This document shows positions 18,452 to 26,667 of a DNA stretch of 64,000 nucleotides, one piece after another. Under the pieces are notes generated by a model that did no database searches, had not been told where the DNA came from, and saw only the letters and a program-made list of their open reading frames with translations. The number at the start of each line of letters is the position of its first letter. Position 1 is the first letter of the stretch. The stretch is from positions 310,001 through 374,000 of the forward strand of contig NZ_VFOO01000001.1 of the NCBI RefSeq assembly GCF_006716115.1, in the 5' to 3' direction. The stretch comes from Subtercola boreus (GTDB lineage: Bacteria; Actinomycetota; Actinomycetes; Actinomycetales; Microbacteriaceae). The position numbers and the translations under genes were made by a program.

Positions 18452-18892
18452 CTACGGCGTCCAGGCGTAGTACTTGCCGTCCTGGCCGAACAGGTGCCAG
18501 GCTCCGGCGCAGACCACGCCGACCCCGTCGTTCAGCTTCTGCGGCCACCAGGTCTCGGAGAGCTGGTTCGTCAGCGCACCGGTACTCTGGGCCTGGTCGA
18601 CCTCGGGGTCGGAGGCTGCGTCGCAGCCGGTGAACACCGGGGCGGTCGCTGCGGGCGAGAACATCAGGATGCTCGCACCGTGCGTCTGGTCGGTCTTCAC
18701 CCGGATGAAGGTGGCGTCTGCCGGGACCCACGCCGGGATCGCGACCGACGAGTCTGCACCGGCCGCGTCAGCGGTGGTCGCATAGATCGCCGAGGCGAAG
18801 GGGGGCGAGATCACGTTGGCAACGCCGCAGCCCGAGAGCAGGGAAACGCTCACGGCAACCACCGGCAGAGCAACCAGCAAGCGACGCTTCAC
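18452..18892 (-). CDS. Small lipoprotein of unknown function
   Basis: A 146-residue secreted lipoprotein. Residues 1-22 form a type II signal peptide with the lipobox LLSGC (Cys about 22). The mature part is hydrophilic with few conserved landmarks (PAWVPADATFIRVK, a TGCDAASDP cysteine, ETWWPQKLNDGVGVVCAGAWHLFG). The two later cysteines may pair. The GTG at 18892 was chosen because GGGAG sits five bases upstream and it puts the signal peptide at the N-terminus. I do not recognise the family. It converges with the ABC exporter operon. Confidence 0.75.
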   Translation of the reverse strand: MKRRLLVALPVVAVSVSLLSGCGVANVISPPFASAIYATTADAAGADSSVAIPAWVPADATFIRVKTDQTHGASILMFSPAATAPVFTGCDAASDPEVDQAQSTGALTNQLSETWWPQKLNDGVGVVCAGAWHLFGQDGKYYAWTP

Positions 18893-18938
18893 AGCTTCTC
18901 CCGTTGATTGTCGAGGGGTGAACAGGTACAGGGGTGGG

Positions 18939-19295
18939 TCAGGAAATCCCCTTCCACCTTGCCACAGCGTAGTCGACACGGTAACCGCACTCTGTCGGAG
19001 CGCTGGTGAGCGGCGTATTCTCAGCCTCGTAGTGCGCCCGGGCATCCGATTCGAGGCCCCGCGGTGGATGACCGCCCGAACGCACCACGCGCCACCAGGG
19101 ATGACGGCCTCCCGACCGTGCCAGCGCCGTTCCCACCGCGCGGGCGGCCCGCGAGCCGAGCAGCGCGGCCACATCGCCGTAGGTCAGCACGGAGCCCTCG
19201 GGGATCGCGTCGACCAGCTCGAGCGCCGCGGCCCCGAAATCTCGCTGCACTGCCAGCGGTTCCGCCGTGGTTCTGCCGCCGCAGGCCACATCCAT
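18939..19295 (-). CDS. Alkyltransferase-like (ATL) DNA-binding protein
   Basis: A 118-residue protein with the winged-helix DNA-binding domain of O6-alkylguanine-DNA alkyltransferase (AIPEGSVLTYGDVAALLGSRAARAVGTAL). Where the active enzyme has PCHRV, this one has PWWRVVRSGG: the acceptor Cys is Trp. ATL proteins of this kind bind O6-alkylguanine, flip the base and recruit nucleotide excision repair instead of removing the alkyl group. Its ATG immediately follows the TGA of the upstream GNAT gene with no gap, so the two are co-translated. Confidence 0.85.
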   Translation of the reverse strand: MDVACGGRTTAEPLAVQRDFGAAALELVDAIPEGSVLTYGDVAALLGSRAARAVGTALARSGGRHPWWRVVRSGGHPPRGLESDARAHYEAENTPLTSAPTECGYRVDYAVARWKGIS

Positions 19296-19748
19296 TCAGA
19301 GGGTCAGTGCGGCTATCGTCTCGCCGAACTGCGTCTCGCCGATCGCCACGAACCCGACAGCCGTGAAGAAGGCCTCCGGCCCCAGCTCGCCGGGCTCGAA
19401 CATGACGGTGAGGCGGTCGAAACCCCGCGTGCGTGCCTCATCGGCCAGCGCGGTGACGGCGAAGCGGCCCACACCCCGGCCCTGGGAGTCCGCAGCGACG
19501 TTCATGCGCCAGATGCAGCCCCGGAACTCGTCGTGCGGGCTGTCGGGGTCGAAGTTGCCCATGATGAAACCGACGACCTCGTCGCCGTCGAGCACCACCC
19601 GTGGCCAGGCCGTGGCGGGGTTCACGTAGGCTTCGGCGATCGAGTGTGAGACGGGCGCGACGAACTGCTCCTGGCCGGGCTTCAGGGTCAGCGTGTTCGC
19701 TGCGACGACGTTGGTCGCTGACAGCTCTTCGAGTCTCAAGTCACTCAT
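19296..19748 (-). CDS. GNAT family N-acetyltransferase
   Basis: A 150-residue single-domain GNAT. The acetyl-CoA loop reads NVAADSQGRGVGRFAVTALADEA (the Q/R-x-x-G-x-G/A element is QGRGVG), followed by AFFTAVGF. It resembles spermidine/amino-acid type GNATs, but the acceptor cannot be named from sequence. It shares a transcript with the ATL gene. The minus-strand promoter looks leaderless: TACCCT, then GAGACC, then ATG. Confidence 0.85.
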   Translation of the reverse strand: MSDLRLEELSATNVVAANTLTLKPGQEQFVAPVSHSIAEAYVNPATAWPRVVLDGDEVVGFIMGNFDPDSPHDEFRGCIWRMNVAADSQGRGVGRFAVTALADEARTRGFDRLTVMFEPGELGPEAFFTAVGFVAIGETQFGETIAALTL

Positions 19749-19883
19749 GGTCTCAGGGTAGTGGTTGCCCCCCGAACGCGCCACAGCGCAAAGTGTCTCT
19801 ACGTCAAGACAGTTCTGAAAGCGAGTAGGCTGGCCTGTGGCCCTCTGGGCCGAAGAATTGCACGTCACGGAACAGGAGTTTGA

Positions 19884-21104
19884 ATGTCGAAGATCCACGT
19901 AGAGGGAACGGTCGTCGAGCTCGACGGCGACGAGATGACCCGCATCATCTGGCAGGCCATCAAGGACACGTTGATCCACCCCTACCTCGAGGTCAACCTC
20001 GAATACTACGACCTCGGCATCGAGCACCGCGACGCGACCGACGACCAGGTCACGATCGACGCTGCCCACGCCATCCAGAAGCACGGTGTGGGCGTCAAAT
20101 GCGCCACCATCACGCCGGATGAGGCACGCGTCGAAGAGTTCGGCCTGAAGAAGATGTGGAAGAGCCCGAACGGCACCATCCGCAACATCCTCGGCGGCAC
20201 CATCTTCCGCGAGCCGATCATCATCTCGAACATTCCGCGTCTCGTGCCGGGCTGGAACAAGCCGATCATCGTCGGCCGCCACGCGTTCGGCGACCAGTAC
20301 AAGGCCACCGACTTCCGCTTCGAGGGCAAGGGAACGCTGACCATCTCGTTCCAGCCCGAAGAGGGCAGCGACGCCGAGGCCCAGTCGTTCGAGGTCTTCC
20401 AGTCGCCCGGATCCGGTGTCGCGATGGCCATGTACAACCTCGACGACTCGATCCGGGACTTCGCCCGCGCGTCGCTGAGCTACGGCCTGAACCGCGCGTA
20501 CCCGGTGTACCTCTCGACGAAGAACACCATCCTGAAGGCCTACGACGGCCGCTTCAAGGATCTCTTCCAGGAGGTCTTCGACACCGAGTTCGCCGAGAAG
20601 TTCGCCGAAGCCGGCATCACCTACGAGCACCGTCTGATCGACGACATGGTCGCTGCGTCCCTCAAGTGGGAAGGCGGCTACGTGTGGGCCGCCAAGAACT
20701 ACGACGGTGACGTGCAGAGCGACACGGTCGCACAGGGCTTCGGATCCCTCGGGCTGATGACCAGCGTGCTCTTCACGCCCGACGGCAAGACCGTCGAGGC
20801 CGAGGCCGCGCACGGCACCGTGACGCGCCACTACCGCCAGCACCAGGCAGGCAAGCCCACGTCGACGAACCCGATCGCCTCGATCTACGCGTGGACCCGC
20901 GGGCTCGCGCACCGCGCCAAGCTCGACGACAACGCCGAGCTCGCCACGTTCGCCGACACGCTCGAAGACGTCGTCATCAAGACGGTCGAGTCGGGTGCCA
21001 TGACGAAAGACCTGGCACTGCTCGTCGGGCCCGACCAGGCGTACCAGACCACCGAGGAGTTCCTTGCGACGCTGGCCGAGAACCTGAAGACCCGCCTGGC
21101 GTAG
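19884..21104 (+). CDS. icd: NADP-dependent isocitrate dehydrogenase
   Basis: A 406-residue TCA enzyme converting isocitrate to 2-oxoglutarate and CO2 with NADP+. It is the homodimeric, eukaryote-like subfamily ([38 protein letters not shown]), not the large monomeric form common in some actinobacteria. Substrate and metal residues are visible in [18 protein letters not shown] and FGSLGLMTS, and the NADP region in [14 protein letters not shown] at 19884 is preceded by AGGAG. A -10-like TAGGCT lies near 19831. It ends in a strong hairpin shared with convergent nagA. Confidence 0.95.
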   Translation: MSKIHVEGTVVELDGDEMTRIIWQAIKDTLIHPYLEVNLEYYDLGIEHRDATDDQVTIDAAHAIQKHGVGVKCATITPDEARVEEFGLKKMWKSPNGTIRNILGGTIFREPIIISNIPRLVPGWNKPIIVGRHAFGDQYKATDFRFEGKGTLTISFQPEEGSDAEAQSFEVFQSPGSGVAMAMYNLDDSIRDFARASLSYGLNRAYPVYLSTKNTILKAYDGRFKDLFQEVFDTEFAEKFAEAGITYEHRLIDDMVAASLKWEGGYVWAAKNYDGDVQSDTVAQGFGSLGLMTSVLFTPDGKTVEAEAAHGTVTRHYRQHQAGKPTSTNPIASIYAWTRGLAHRAKLDDNAELATFADTLEDVVIKTVESGAMTKDLALLVGPDQAYQTTEEFLATLAENLKTRLA

Positions 21105-21134
21105 CCGGTCCGCCCCGGCGTAGCCGATTCACAG

Positions 21135-21182
21135 AGAAGGCCCGCACCGGGTCGGCGTTTCGCCGGCCGGTGCGGGCCTTCT
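21135..21182. terminator. Bidirectional hairpin between icd and nagA
   Basis: A 16-bp perfect stem (AGAAGGCCCGCACCGG paired with its complement at 21167-21182) separates convergent icd and nagA. The T-tract is poor on both sides (CTTCTCTC), so termination would rest mainly on stem strength. Confidence 0.8.
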
Positions 21183-21194
21183 CTCGTTCGTGCG

Positions 21195-22355
21195 TCAGGT
21201 GGGGTCGCTCATCGGTCGTCCGGCGGCCCAGACGGCGTCGACGGTCCAGTCTGTGCCGAGCAGCACGACATCCGCCGCGTAACCCGGCGCGAGATAACCG
21301 AGCGTCTCATCGAGGCCGAGGGCCCGTGCCGGTGAGGCCGTCAGGGCGCGCACCGCGAGCACCGGGTCCGTCTCGGAGTCGAAGATCGCGGAGCGGAGCG
21401 CGACATCCTGGGTCAGCGTCGAGCCCGCGATGGTGGTCGTTCCCGACAGCATGGCCCGGCCATCCGAGACCGACACATTCAGGTCACCCAGCTTGTAGTG
21501 CCCGTCGACCGAACCTGCAGCGGCCATGGCGTCGGTGATCAGGAGGATGCGCATCGGGGCCGCGAAGAACGCGACCCGGGCGACCTCCGGATGCACGTGG
21601 AACCCGTCGAGGATGAGCTCGAGGGCCACGCGCGGATCGCCGAGGGCCGCCGTGACCGGCCCCGGTTCCCGGTGCTTGATGCCCGGCATCGCGTTGAAGG
21701 CATGGGTCAGCAGGGTGGCGCCGCGGTCGAACGCCTCCTTGGTGAGTCGGAAGTCGGCGTCGGTGTGCCCGACCCCCACGGTGACCCCGGCAGCGACGAA
21801 ACGGTCGATCGCGTCGAGGGCTCCCGTCAGTTCGGGGGCGAGGGTGACCTGGCGGATGGTGCCTCGGCCGGCCGCGAGGAAGGTGTCGACCAGTTCCGCG
21901 GTCGGAGTGCGGAGGTGGGCCGGATTGTGGGCGCCCCGGTGGTTGCGGGCGAGGAAGGGCCCCTCGAGGTGCGATCCCAGGATGAGCGGGTCGGCCTCGA
22001 CGAGGTCGGCGATCAGCTCGAGGCTCTCGCAGAGCACCTCCACCGGGTTGGCCACCAGGCTGATGACCGAGCGGGTCGTTCCGTGCGCGCGGTGCATCGC
22101 GAGTGCGCCCTGGATGGCCTCGGTCCCGTTGTCGAACGAGAACCCGCCGCCGCCGTGGCTGTGCACGTCGATGAAGCCGGGTGTGAGCCAACGGCCGGCC
22201 GCGTTCACGACGACGGCATTCTCGGCGGTGGACCAGCCGTGCCAGCCGGTGCCGGTGCCGGTGGCGGCAAGGGTGCTGCCGGTGAAGGCGAGCCAGAAGT
22301 CTTCGACGACGCCGTCGGCGTCGACCTTCACAGCGGAATGGATGACGACGGTCAT
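21195..22355 (-). CDS. nagA: N-acetylglucosamine-6-phosphate deacetylase
   Basis: A 386-residue amidohydrolase converting GlcNAc-6-P to GlcN-6-P and acetate, in amino-sugar catabolism and wall recycling. Metal and catalytic motifs: GFIDVHSHGGGG, the Glu in SHLEGPFL, His in VGVGHTDAD, THAFNAM, and the catalytic Asp in LLITDAM. Length is normal. The start ATG overlaps the TGA of the upstream YrdB-type gene by four bases. Confidence 0.93.
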   Translation of the reverse strand: MTVVIHSAVKVDADGVVEDFWLAFTGSTLAATGTGTGWHGWSTAENAVVVNAAGRWLTPGFIDVHSHGGGGFSFDNGTEAIQGALAMHRAHGTTRSVISLVANPVEVLCESLELIADLVEADPLILGSHLEGPFLARNHRGAHNPAHLRTPTAELVDTFLAAGRGTIRQVTLAPELTGALDAIDRFVAAGVTVGVGHTDADFRLTKEAFDRGATLLTHAFNAMPGIKHREPGPVTAALGDPRVALELILDGFHVHPEVARVAFFAAPMRILLITDAMAAAGSVDGHYKLGDLNVSVSDGRAMLSGTTTIAGSTLTQDVALRSAIFDSETDPVLAVRALTASPARALGLDETLGYLAPGYAADVVLLGTDWTVDAVWAAGRPMSDPT

Positions 22356-22708
22356 GCGAACTCCTTGCGGCCTGAGATGATGCCGCTGACGACGGCGAGG
22401 ATGCCGAACAGCGCGGCCACGATCCACTGGCCGATGACGAGCCAGGCCAGGGCGGCCGACCCCATGATCACGATCTCGACGAGCGCTTTGCCGAACGCGT
22501 CGAGGTGGAACACGGCCCGCGGGGAACGGAACAGCCCCCACAGCACGATCGCGAAGAGCGGGGCGCCGATTCCGAAGGCCCAGTTCCAGAGCGGGGGCCA
22601 GGCCAGGAAGCCCCACAACCCGATGGAGAAGAACGCGAACAGCTCGAGCAGGAACCGGAGCACGTCGTTCGGGCCGAATCGCGGCGGAGCGCCCTGGTCG
22701 GTATTCAC
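22352..22708 (-). CDS. YrdB/DUF2568 family small membrane protein
   Basis: A 118-residue protein with four hydrophobic segments (LLELFAFFSIGLWGFLAW, WAFGIGAPLFAIVLWGLF, VEIVIMGSAALAWLVIG, WIVAALFGILAVVSGII), matching the DUF2568/YrdB family of unknown function. It begins with GTG at 22708, seven bases after the -10-like TACTAT (minus strand), so probably leaderless. Translationally coupled to nagA. Confidence 0.8.
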   Translation of the reverse strand: MNTDQGAPPRFGPNDVLRFLLELFAFFSIGLWGFLAWPPLWNWAFGIGAPLFAIVLWGLFRSPRAVFHLDAFGKALVEIVIMGSAALAWLVIGQWIVAALFGILAVVSGIISGRKEFA

Positions 22709-22862
22709 GACTGCAATAGTACTTGTGCGCCGAGACCGCCGTTACCGGCCGACAGCCGGTACCATGGGAGTTGGCGGTCGGATGTCGCACCGCCCCGAGC
22801 GCGGACATGGTCGGTTGCGTACTCGCCGAATGCTGCACCCTCGAAATGTGGTCTGTCCCCTC

Positions 22863-24128
22863 GTGACGAATGCCGTCAAGACTCCTGTCGCCACGGAGTC
22901 CGCTCCTTTTCCCTACGTCGCCCTCTTCGTGCTCGCCACCGCTGTCTTCATGTCGGTCACGGCGGAGATGATGCCCACCGGTCTCCTGCCGGAGATGAGC
23001 GCTGAACTCGGCGTCACGGAGTCGCAGATCGGACTGCTGGTGACCCTCTTCGCGGTCGCGGTCGTGATCACCGCGGTGCCGCTCTCGGCGATGACCCGTC
23101 GCTTCTCCCGGCACACGGTCATCGTCGGAGTGCTGCTGGCTGTCGCTGCCACCAGCACGTTCTCCGCGCTCGCTCCGAGCTACGGCCTGCTCGCGTTCGC
23201 GCGCGTGCTCGGCGGAACCGCGCACGGACTGTTCTGGGCCGTCGTCGGCGTGTACGCCGCCCACCTCGTGCCGCGTCACCAGATCGCCCGCGCCGTGGCC
23301 ATCACCACAGGAGGGGGCACGCTGGCCTTCGTGCTCGGGGTTCCGGCAGCCACAGTGGTCGGCCACGCCTTCGGCTGGCGCGTGCCTTTCCTCGCGATTG
23401 CCGTCCTGTCGCTCTGCGCTTCCCTGTTGATCGCCAAGAGGCTCCCGCGGATGCCAGCCCCCGGTCCCCGCGTGAAGCCGGCTCCGGATGCCCGGGCAGA
23501 GCCCTCCTCGGAGACCGGAGTGAAGCTCTCCCGTCTGAAACGGCTCGACCCGACCGTGCCGGGCGTCGCCGTCATCTGCGTCATCATCGGAATCCTGATG
23601 GTCGGCCACTACTCTCTCTACACCTATGTCACCCCGTTCCTGATCGGACAGCTGGGTGTGCCGATCGGGAACGTCGGCGGGATGCTCTTCGTCTACGGTG
23701 TCGCGGGGGCCCTCGGGCTCCTGATCGCCGGGTTCGTCTTCGGAGGGCGACCCACCTTCGGCGTCGGCATCGCTCTCGTCGTGACGGGCGCCTCCGTGCT
23801 GGTGCTGTCGCTGTGGGCCTCGAATCCGTGGCTGTCGATCCCCGCCTTCGCCCTGTGGGGCATCGCACTCGGTGTCATTCCGACTCTCATGCAGGCCCGC
23901 GTGCTCCACGTCGCTTCCCCGGCCATCACCGATACGGCGGCTGCGTTCTACTCCACGGCCTTCAATATCGGCATCGGTGGCGGAGCCCTCGTCGGTGGGC
24001 TGCTTCTGAGCGGATTCGGGCTCGAATCGCTGCCGCTCTTCTATCTGCTGCTGCTCTTCGTCTCCGGTGCCCTGCTCTGGATCTCCGTGATCGTCTCGCA
24101 CCGCCGGCACGCCGCGACGCTGGCCTGA
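22863..24128 (+). CDS. MFS transporter of the AraJ/DHA1 type
   Basis: About 421 residues and 12 predicted membrane segments. Family landmarks are the first helix YVALFVLATAVFMSVTAEMMPTGLL, the helix 4 segment AFARVLGGTAHGLFWAVVGVYAA, and a charged central loop (about residues 195-225). These resemble sugar-efflux and arabinose-type exporters. Substrate unknown. The start is uncertain: GTG at 22863 puts helix 1 about 17 residues in; ATG at 22830 would add 11 residues. Neither has a clear Shine-Dalgarno. Its 3' end meets the sigma-fusion gene, with only a 6-base gap and a small palindrome (CTGACC-CC-GGTCAG). Confidence 0.85.
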   Translation: MTNAVKTPVATESAPFPYVALFVLATAVFMSVTAEMMPTGLLPEMSAELGVTESQIGLLVTLFAVAVVITAVPLSAMTRRFSRHTVIVGVLLAVAATSTFSALAPSYGLLAFARVLGGTAHGLFWAVVGVYAAHLVPRHQIARAVAITTGGGTLAFVLGVPAATVVGHAFGWRVPFLAIAVLSLCASLLIAKRLPRMPAPGPRVKPAPDARAEPSSETGVKLSRLKRLDPTVPGVAVICVIIGILMVGHYSLYTYVTPFLIGQLGVPIGNVGGMLFVYGVAGALGLLIAGFVFGGRPTFGVGIALVVTGASVLVLSLWASNPWLSIPAFALWGIALGVIPTLMQARVLHVASPAITDTAAAFYSTAFNIGIGGGALVGGLLLSGFGLESLPLFYLLLLFVSGALLWISVIVSHRRHAATLA

Positions 24129-24134
24129 CCCCGG

Positions 24135-26453
24135 TCAGCCGACCAGGAAGGCGGCGCTCGTCGATGGCCCGTGGCGGCCGGAGTCCGGATCCACGTAGCG
24201 AATCGACACGGTGACCCGTGTGCCGGCGGGCGTGCCGCTGTCGAGGCTGAAATCGTCGCCGGAATTGCCGTCGGGGTTCAGGACGAACGTGCGGGGGTCG
24301 CTCCGGCCGTCGAGCAGCTGCTCGAAGAATGCCCCCGGCACCCCGTGCGAGTAGACGGTGTAGCCCGAGCCGCCGATGGTGCTCTCCGGTTGGGGACTGA
24401 GGAGCGAGATCGGTTCCAGCGTCACGCTGGTGGCGAGGCCGAGAGGGGAACGGATGCCGTCGGTCGACACTTGGCGGAGGGAGAGCCGGTGCTCGCCGAA
24501 CCCGAGGTCGGGGTAGTCGGAGACCTCGAAGCTGCCGTCTTCGGCGTCGGCTGTGATGTGGGCGACGACCACCCCGGTCGGGGTGCTTTCGGCGCGAACG
24601 CGTGATGCGGTCACCGGGGACGCGCTGCCGATGAGGTCGACGACCTCGACCGTGGCGCCGGGCTCGGCCTGCCCCGAGATGACGGGGAACAGCAACCCGC
24701 TCGGATCGGCGGCGATCTCGTAGAGCGGAGCGTCTGGCACGGAGGGGGGCGGCACGGAGGGGGGAGGGGTCGGGGGTGTCGTGGGAGGCGGTGTGGTGGG
24801 CGGCGGAGTGGGCGGCGGAGTCACCGGTGGGGTGGTCGTGACCGGGGGAGTCGCGGCAGGCGCGGGAGTCTGCGAGGGCATCGGGGTCGGTTGACCTGCG
24901 CCTGCACCGGACTCGCTCGGCACGATCGGAGCCAGCGCGTCGCGCGGGGGAACAGGGCTCCCCGGATCGAGGGCCCGGGTGCCGAACCCTGTGGGAACCG
25001 AAGATCCGCTGCCGGCAGAACCCGAAGCTGCGCTCAGGGAGCCTGCCGCCGCGCCAGCGCCCGTAGCCGAACCCGAGCCGGCGGCCGGAACCGCGGGGGA
25101 CCCGGCGCCCTGTGCGGCCGAGGCCGCGCCGTTCTGGGCGTTCGGCTGCGTCGTGCCACGGTCGCCACCGGCCTGGGGTGAACTGGTCGCGGGCGCTGCC
25201 GCCTCGACGGTCTGCGGGGCGGGGGACACGATGAGGGGGGAGAGGAGGAACGCTGCGCCGACCGCGGCAGCGGTCGCCAGTGCGAATCCGACGGCGTTCC
25301 TCGCGCGGGGGAAGGCCGTGACGAGCATCCGGCGCGCTCCGCCGGTCGTCATGCGGGCGGCGCGGACGACGTGGGTCGGAACCGTGGTCGCGGAAGAGGT
25401 TCCGGCATTCGCCGCGCCAGCCGCCTCGGATCCAGCCGGGACAGGCTGCGCGACCGGCGCGGTGTGCGCGACGGAAGCCGCGTGCACGACAGGTGCGGCG
25501 TGCACGACGGGTGCCGCGTTCGCGACAGATGCGCCGCTCGACACCGCGCCCGACCCCGACCCCAACCCGGCGCCAGCACCAGAACCGGATGCCGCAGCGG
25601 CGCCGCCGTGGCCCAGAACCCCTGCAGCAGTCGCTGCCGCCGCGCTGCCGCCACCCTGCATCGAGACCGTGTAGGCCGCCGCTCCGGCGACCCCTGCCAC
25701 GAGGGGGAGGAGCACCAGCGCGAGCCGGGAGCCCACGTCTCTGGCCTCCTCGCCGACGATGCTGCACGACGTGCACGCTGCCAGGTGCTGCTGCAACTTG
25801 CGGGTCTCGCGGGTGCCGAGACTGCCTCGCGTGTAGGAACCGAGTTTCTCGATGACCGCGGCGCACTCGGTGTCTGCCGCGCGCACCAGGTGCGCCTGGA
25901 TCCAGGCCTGCCTGAGCCCCTCCCGCGCCCGGAAGGTCAGGGCGGAGACGGCGTTCGAGGTCATGCCGAGCAGGGGTGCGATCTCATGCGAGGCCATCTG
26001 CTCCACCTCGCTGTACCAGAGCGCCTCCTGCCAGCGGGTCGGGAGACTCCGGAACGCCTGCGCCGTCAGGCTCTTGTCGAGCGCGAGGATGGTCTCGTTC
26101 TCTTCGCTGGTGGGGTCGGCGAGGGCGTCGAGCTCGTCGCTCGTGTCGATCTGGGCGCCACGTTTCAGCTGCATCGCGACGTTGCGGATCGTGCTGAAGA
26201 GATACGGCCGGAAGGCGCTTGTCGGCCCGCCACCGTTCCGGATGGCCTGCAGCACCTTCGCGAAGCTCTCGGAGACGATGTCGTCGGCATCGGCGGTGAA
26301 ACTCCGCGCCACCGTGCGCCCGGCGCGGGAGTGCCTGTTCCAGAGTTCGGCGAACGCGCGGGAGTCGCCTGCCCGGGTGCGCTCGACGAGATCGAGATCG
26401 CTCGGACCCGTCTCGTCGTCGGGCACGGCGTGCGCGCCGATCGGGTCACTCAT
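24135..26453 (-). CDS. ECF sigma factor fused to zinc-binding anti-sigma-like module, membrane segments and Ig-like C-terminus
   Basis: A 772-residue single chain. Residues 33-99 form sigma region 2 (DADDIVSESFAKVLQAIR, YLFSTIRNVAMQLKR). Residues 134-185 form sigma region 4 with a helix-turn-helix (SHEIAPLLGMTSNAVSALTFRAREGLRQ). Residues 195-235 hold a ZAS-type motif: C197, then H223-x3-C227-x2-C230. Hydrophobic segments lie at about 243-263 and 388-409, separated by an Ala/Gly/Ser/His-rich linker. A Pro/Thr-rich tract (about 520-560) leads to an Ig-like beta region (PVISGQAEPGATVEVVDL) running to the C-terminus. The architecture suggests a sigma factor tethered to its own inhibitor and to an extracytoplasmic sensor. 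ATG at 26453 has GGAAGG eight bases upstream; a GTG at 26462 is less well placed. Confidence 0.88.
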   Translation of the reverse strand: MSDPIGAHAVPDDETGPSDLDLVERTRAGDSRAFAELWNRHSRAGRTVARSFTADADDIVSESFAKVLQAIRNGGGPTSAFRPYLFSTIRNVAMQLKRGAQIDTSDELDALADPTSEENETILALDKSLTAQAFRSLPTRWQEALWYSEVEQMASHEIAPLLGMTSNAVSALTFRAREGLRQAWIQAHLVRAADTECAAVIEKLGSYTRGSLGTRETRKLQQHLAACTSCSIVGEEARDVGSRLALVLLPLVAGVAGAAAYTVSMQGGGSAAAATAAGVLGHGGAAAASGSGAGAGLGSGSGAVSSGASVANAAPVVHAAPVVHAASVAHTAPVAQPVPAGSEAAGAANAGTSSATTVPTHVVRAARMTTGGARRMLVTAFPRARNAVGFALATAAAVGAAFLLSPLIVSPAPQTVEAAAPATSSPQAGGDRGTTQPNAQNGAASAAQGAGSPAVPAAGSGSATGAGAAAGSLSAASGSAGSGSSVPTGFGTRALDPGSPVPPRDALAPIVPSESGAGAGQPTPMPSQTPAPAATPPVTTTPPVTPPPTPPPTTPPPTTPPTPPPSVPPPSVPDAPLYEIAADPSGLLFPVISGQAEPGATVEVVDLIGSASPVTASRVRAESTPTGVVVAHITADAEDGSFEVSDYPDLGFGEHRLSLRQVSTDGIRSPLGLATSVTLEPISLLSPQPESTIGGSGYTVYSHGVPGAFFEQLLDGRSDPRTFVLNPDGNSGDDFSLDSGTPAGTRVTVSIRYVDPDSGRHGPSTSAAFLVG

Positions 26454-26534
26454 CGCCAACACCTTCCGGTCGAGACATCCTCATTAATGTATCACTGAAC
26501 AATACTCATCAGCACAGGGGAAAAGCAACGCTGC

Positions 26535-26540
26535 TATGCT
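26535..26540 (+). promoter_or_regulatory. Candidate -10 of the glyA transcript
   Basis: TATGCT lies just upstream of the ZTP riboswitch core, putting transcription start at about 26546, where the first paired strand of the riboswitch begins. No good -35 is seen. Confidence 0.4.
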
Positions 26541-26543
26541 GAG

Positions 26544-26625
26544 CCCGTCGCAACTGGCGTTCAGATGGTCACCATCGGGAAGCGACTGACACGGATTCGG
26601 CCGCTCGCCTGGGTCGCTACGGAAC
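26544..26625 (+). promoter_or_regulatory. ZTP (pfl) riboswitch upstream of glyA
   Basis: The conserved pfl elements occur in order: GTCGCAACTGGCG, a GATGG-TCA-CCATC hairpin (26564-26576), CGGGAAGCGAC closing the helix with GTCGC (26547-26551 pairs with GCGAC at 26582-26586), a linker, then the 3' CCGCTCGCCTGGGTCG element. ZTP riboswitches sense the purine intermediate ZMP/ZTP, which builds up when 10-formyl-tetrahydrofolate is short, and commonly control glyA. No terminator hairpin with a T-run follows, so control is more likely at translation; the glyA Shine-Dalgarno (AAGGAG) is about 35 bases downstream. Confidence 0.88.
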
Positions 26626-26667
26626 CGCACGACCACCATTCCGTCCTGTCGACACAAGGAGAGCCCG

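Noticed and set aside
24125-24138. CTGACC-CC-GGTCAG palindrome between the MFS and sigma-fusion genes as a terminator
   Set aside because: The stem is only six bases, the loop two bases, and there is no T-run.
26541-26667. Glycine riboswitch upstream of glyA
   Set aside because: The conserved strings fit the ZTP (pfl) class much better, and no tandem glycine aptamer is present.
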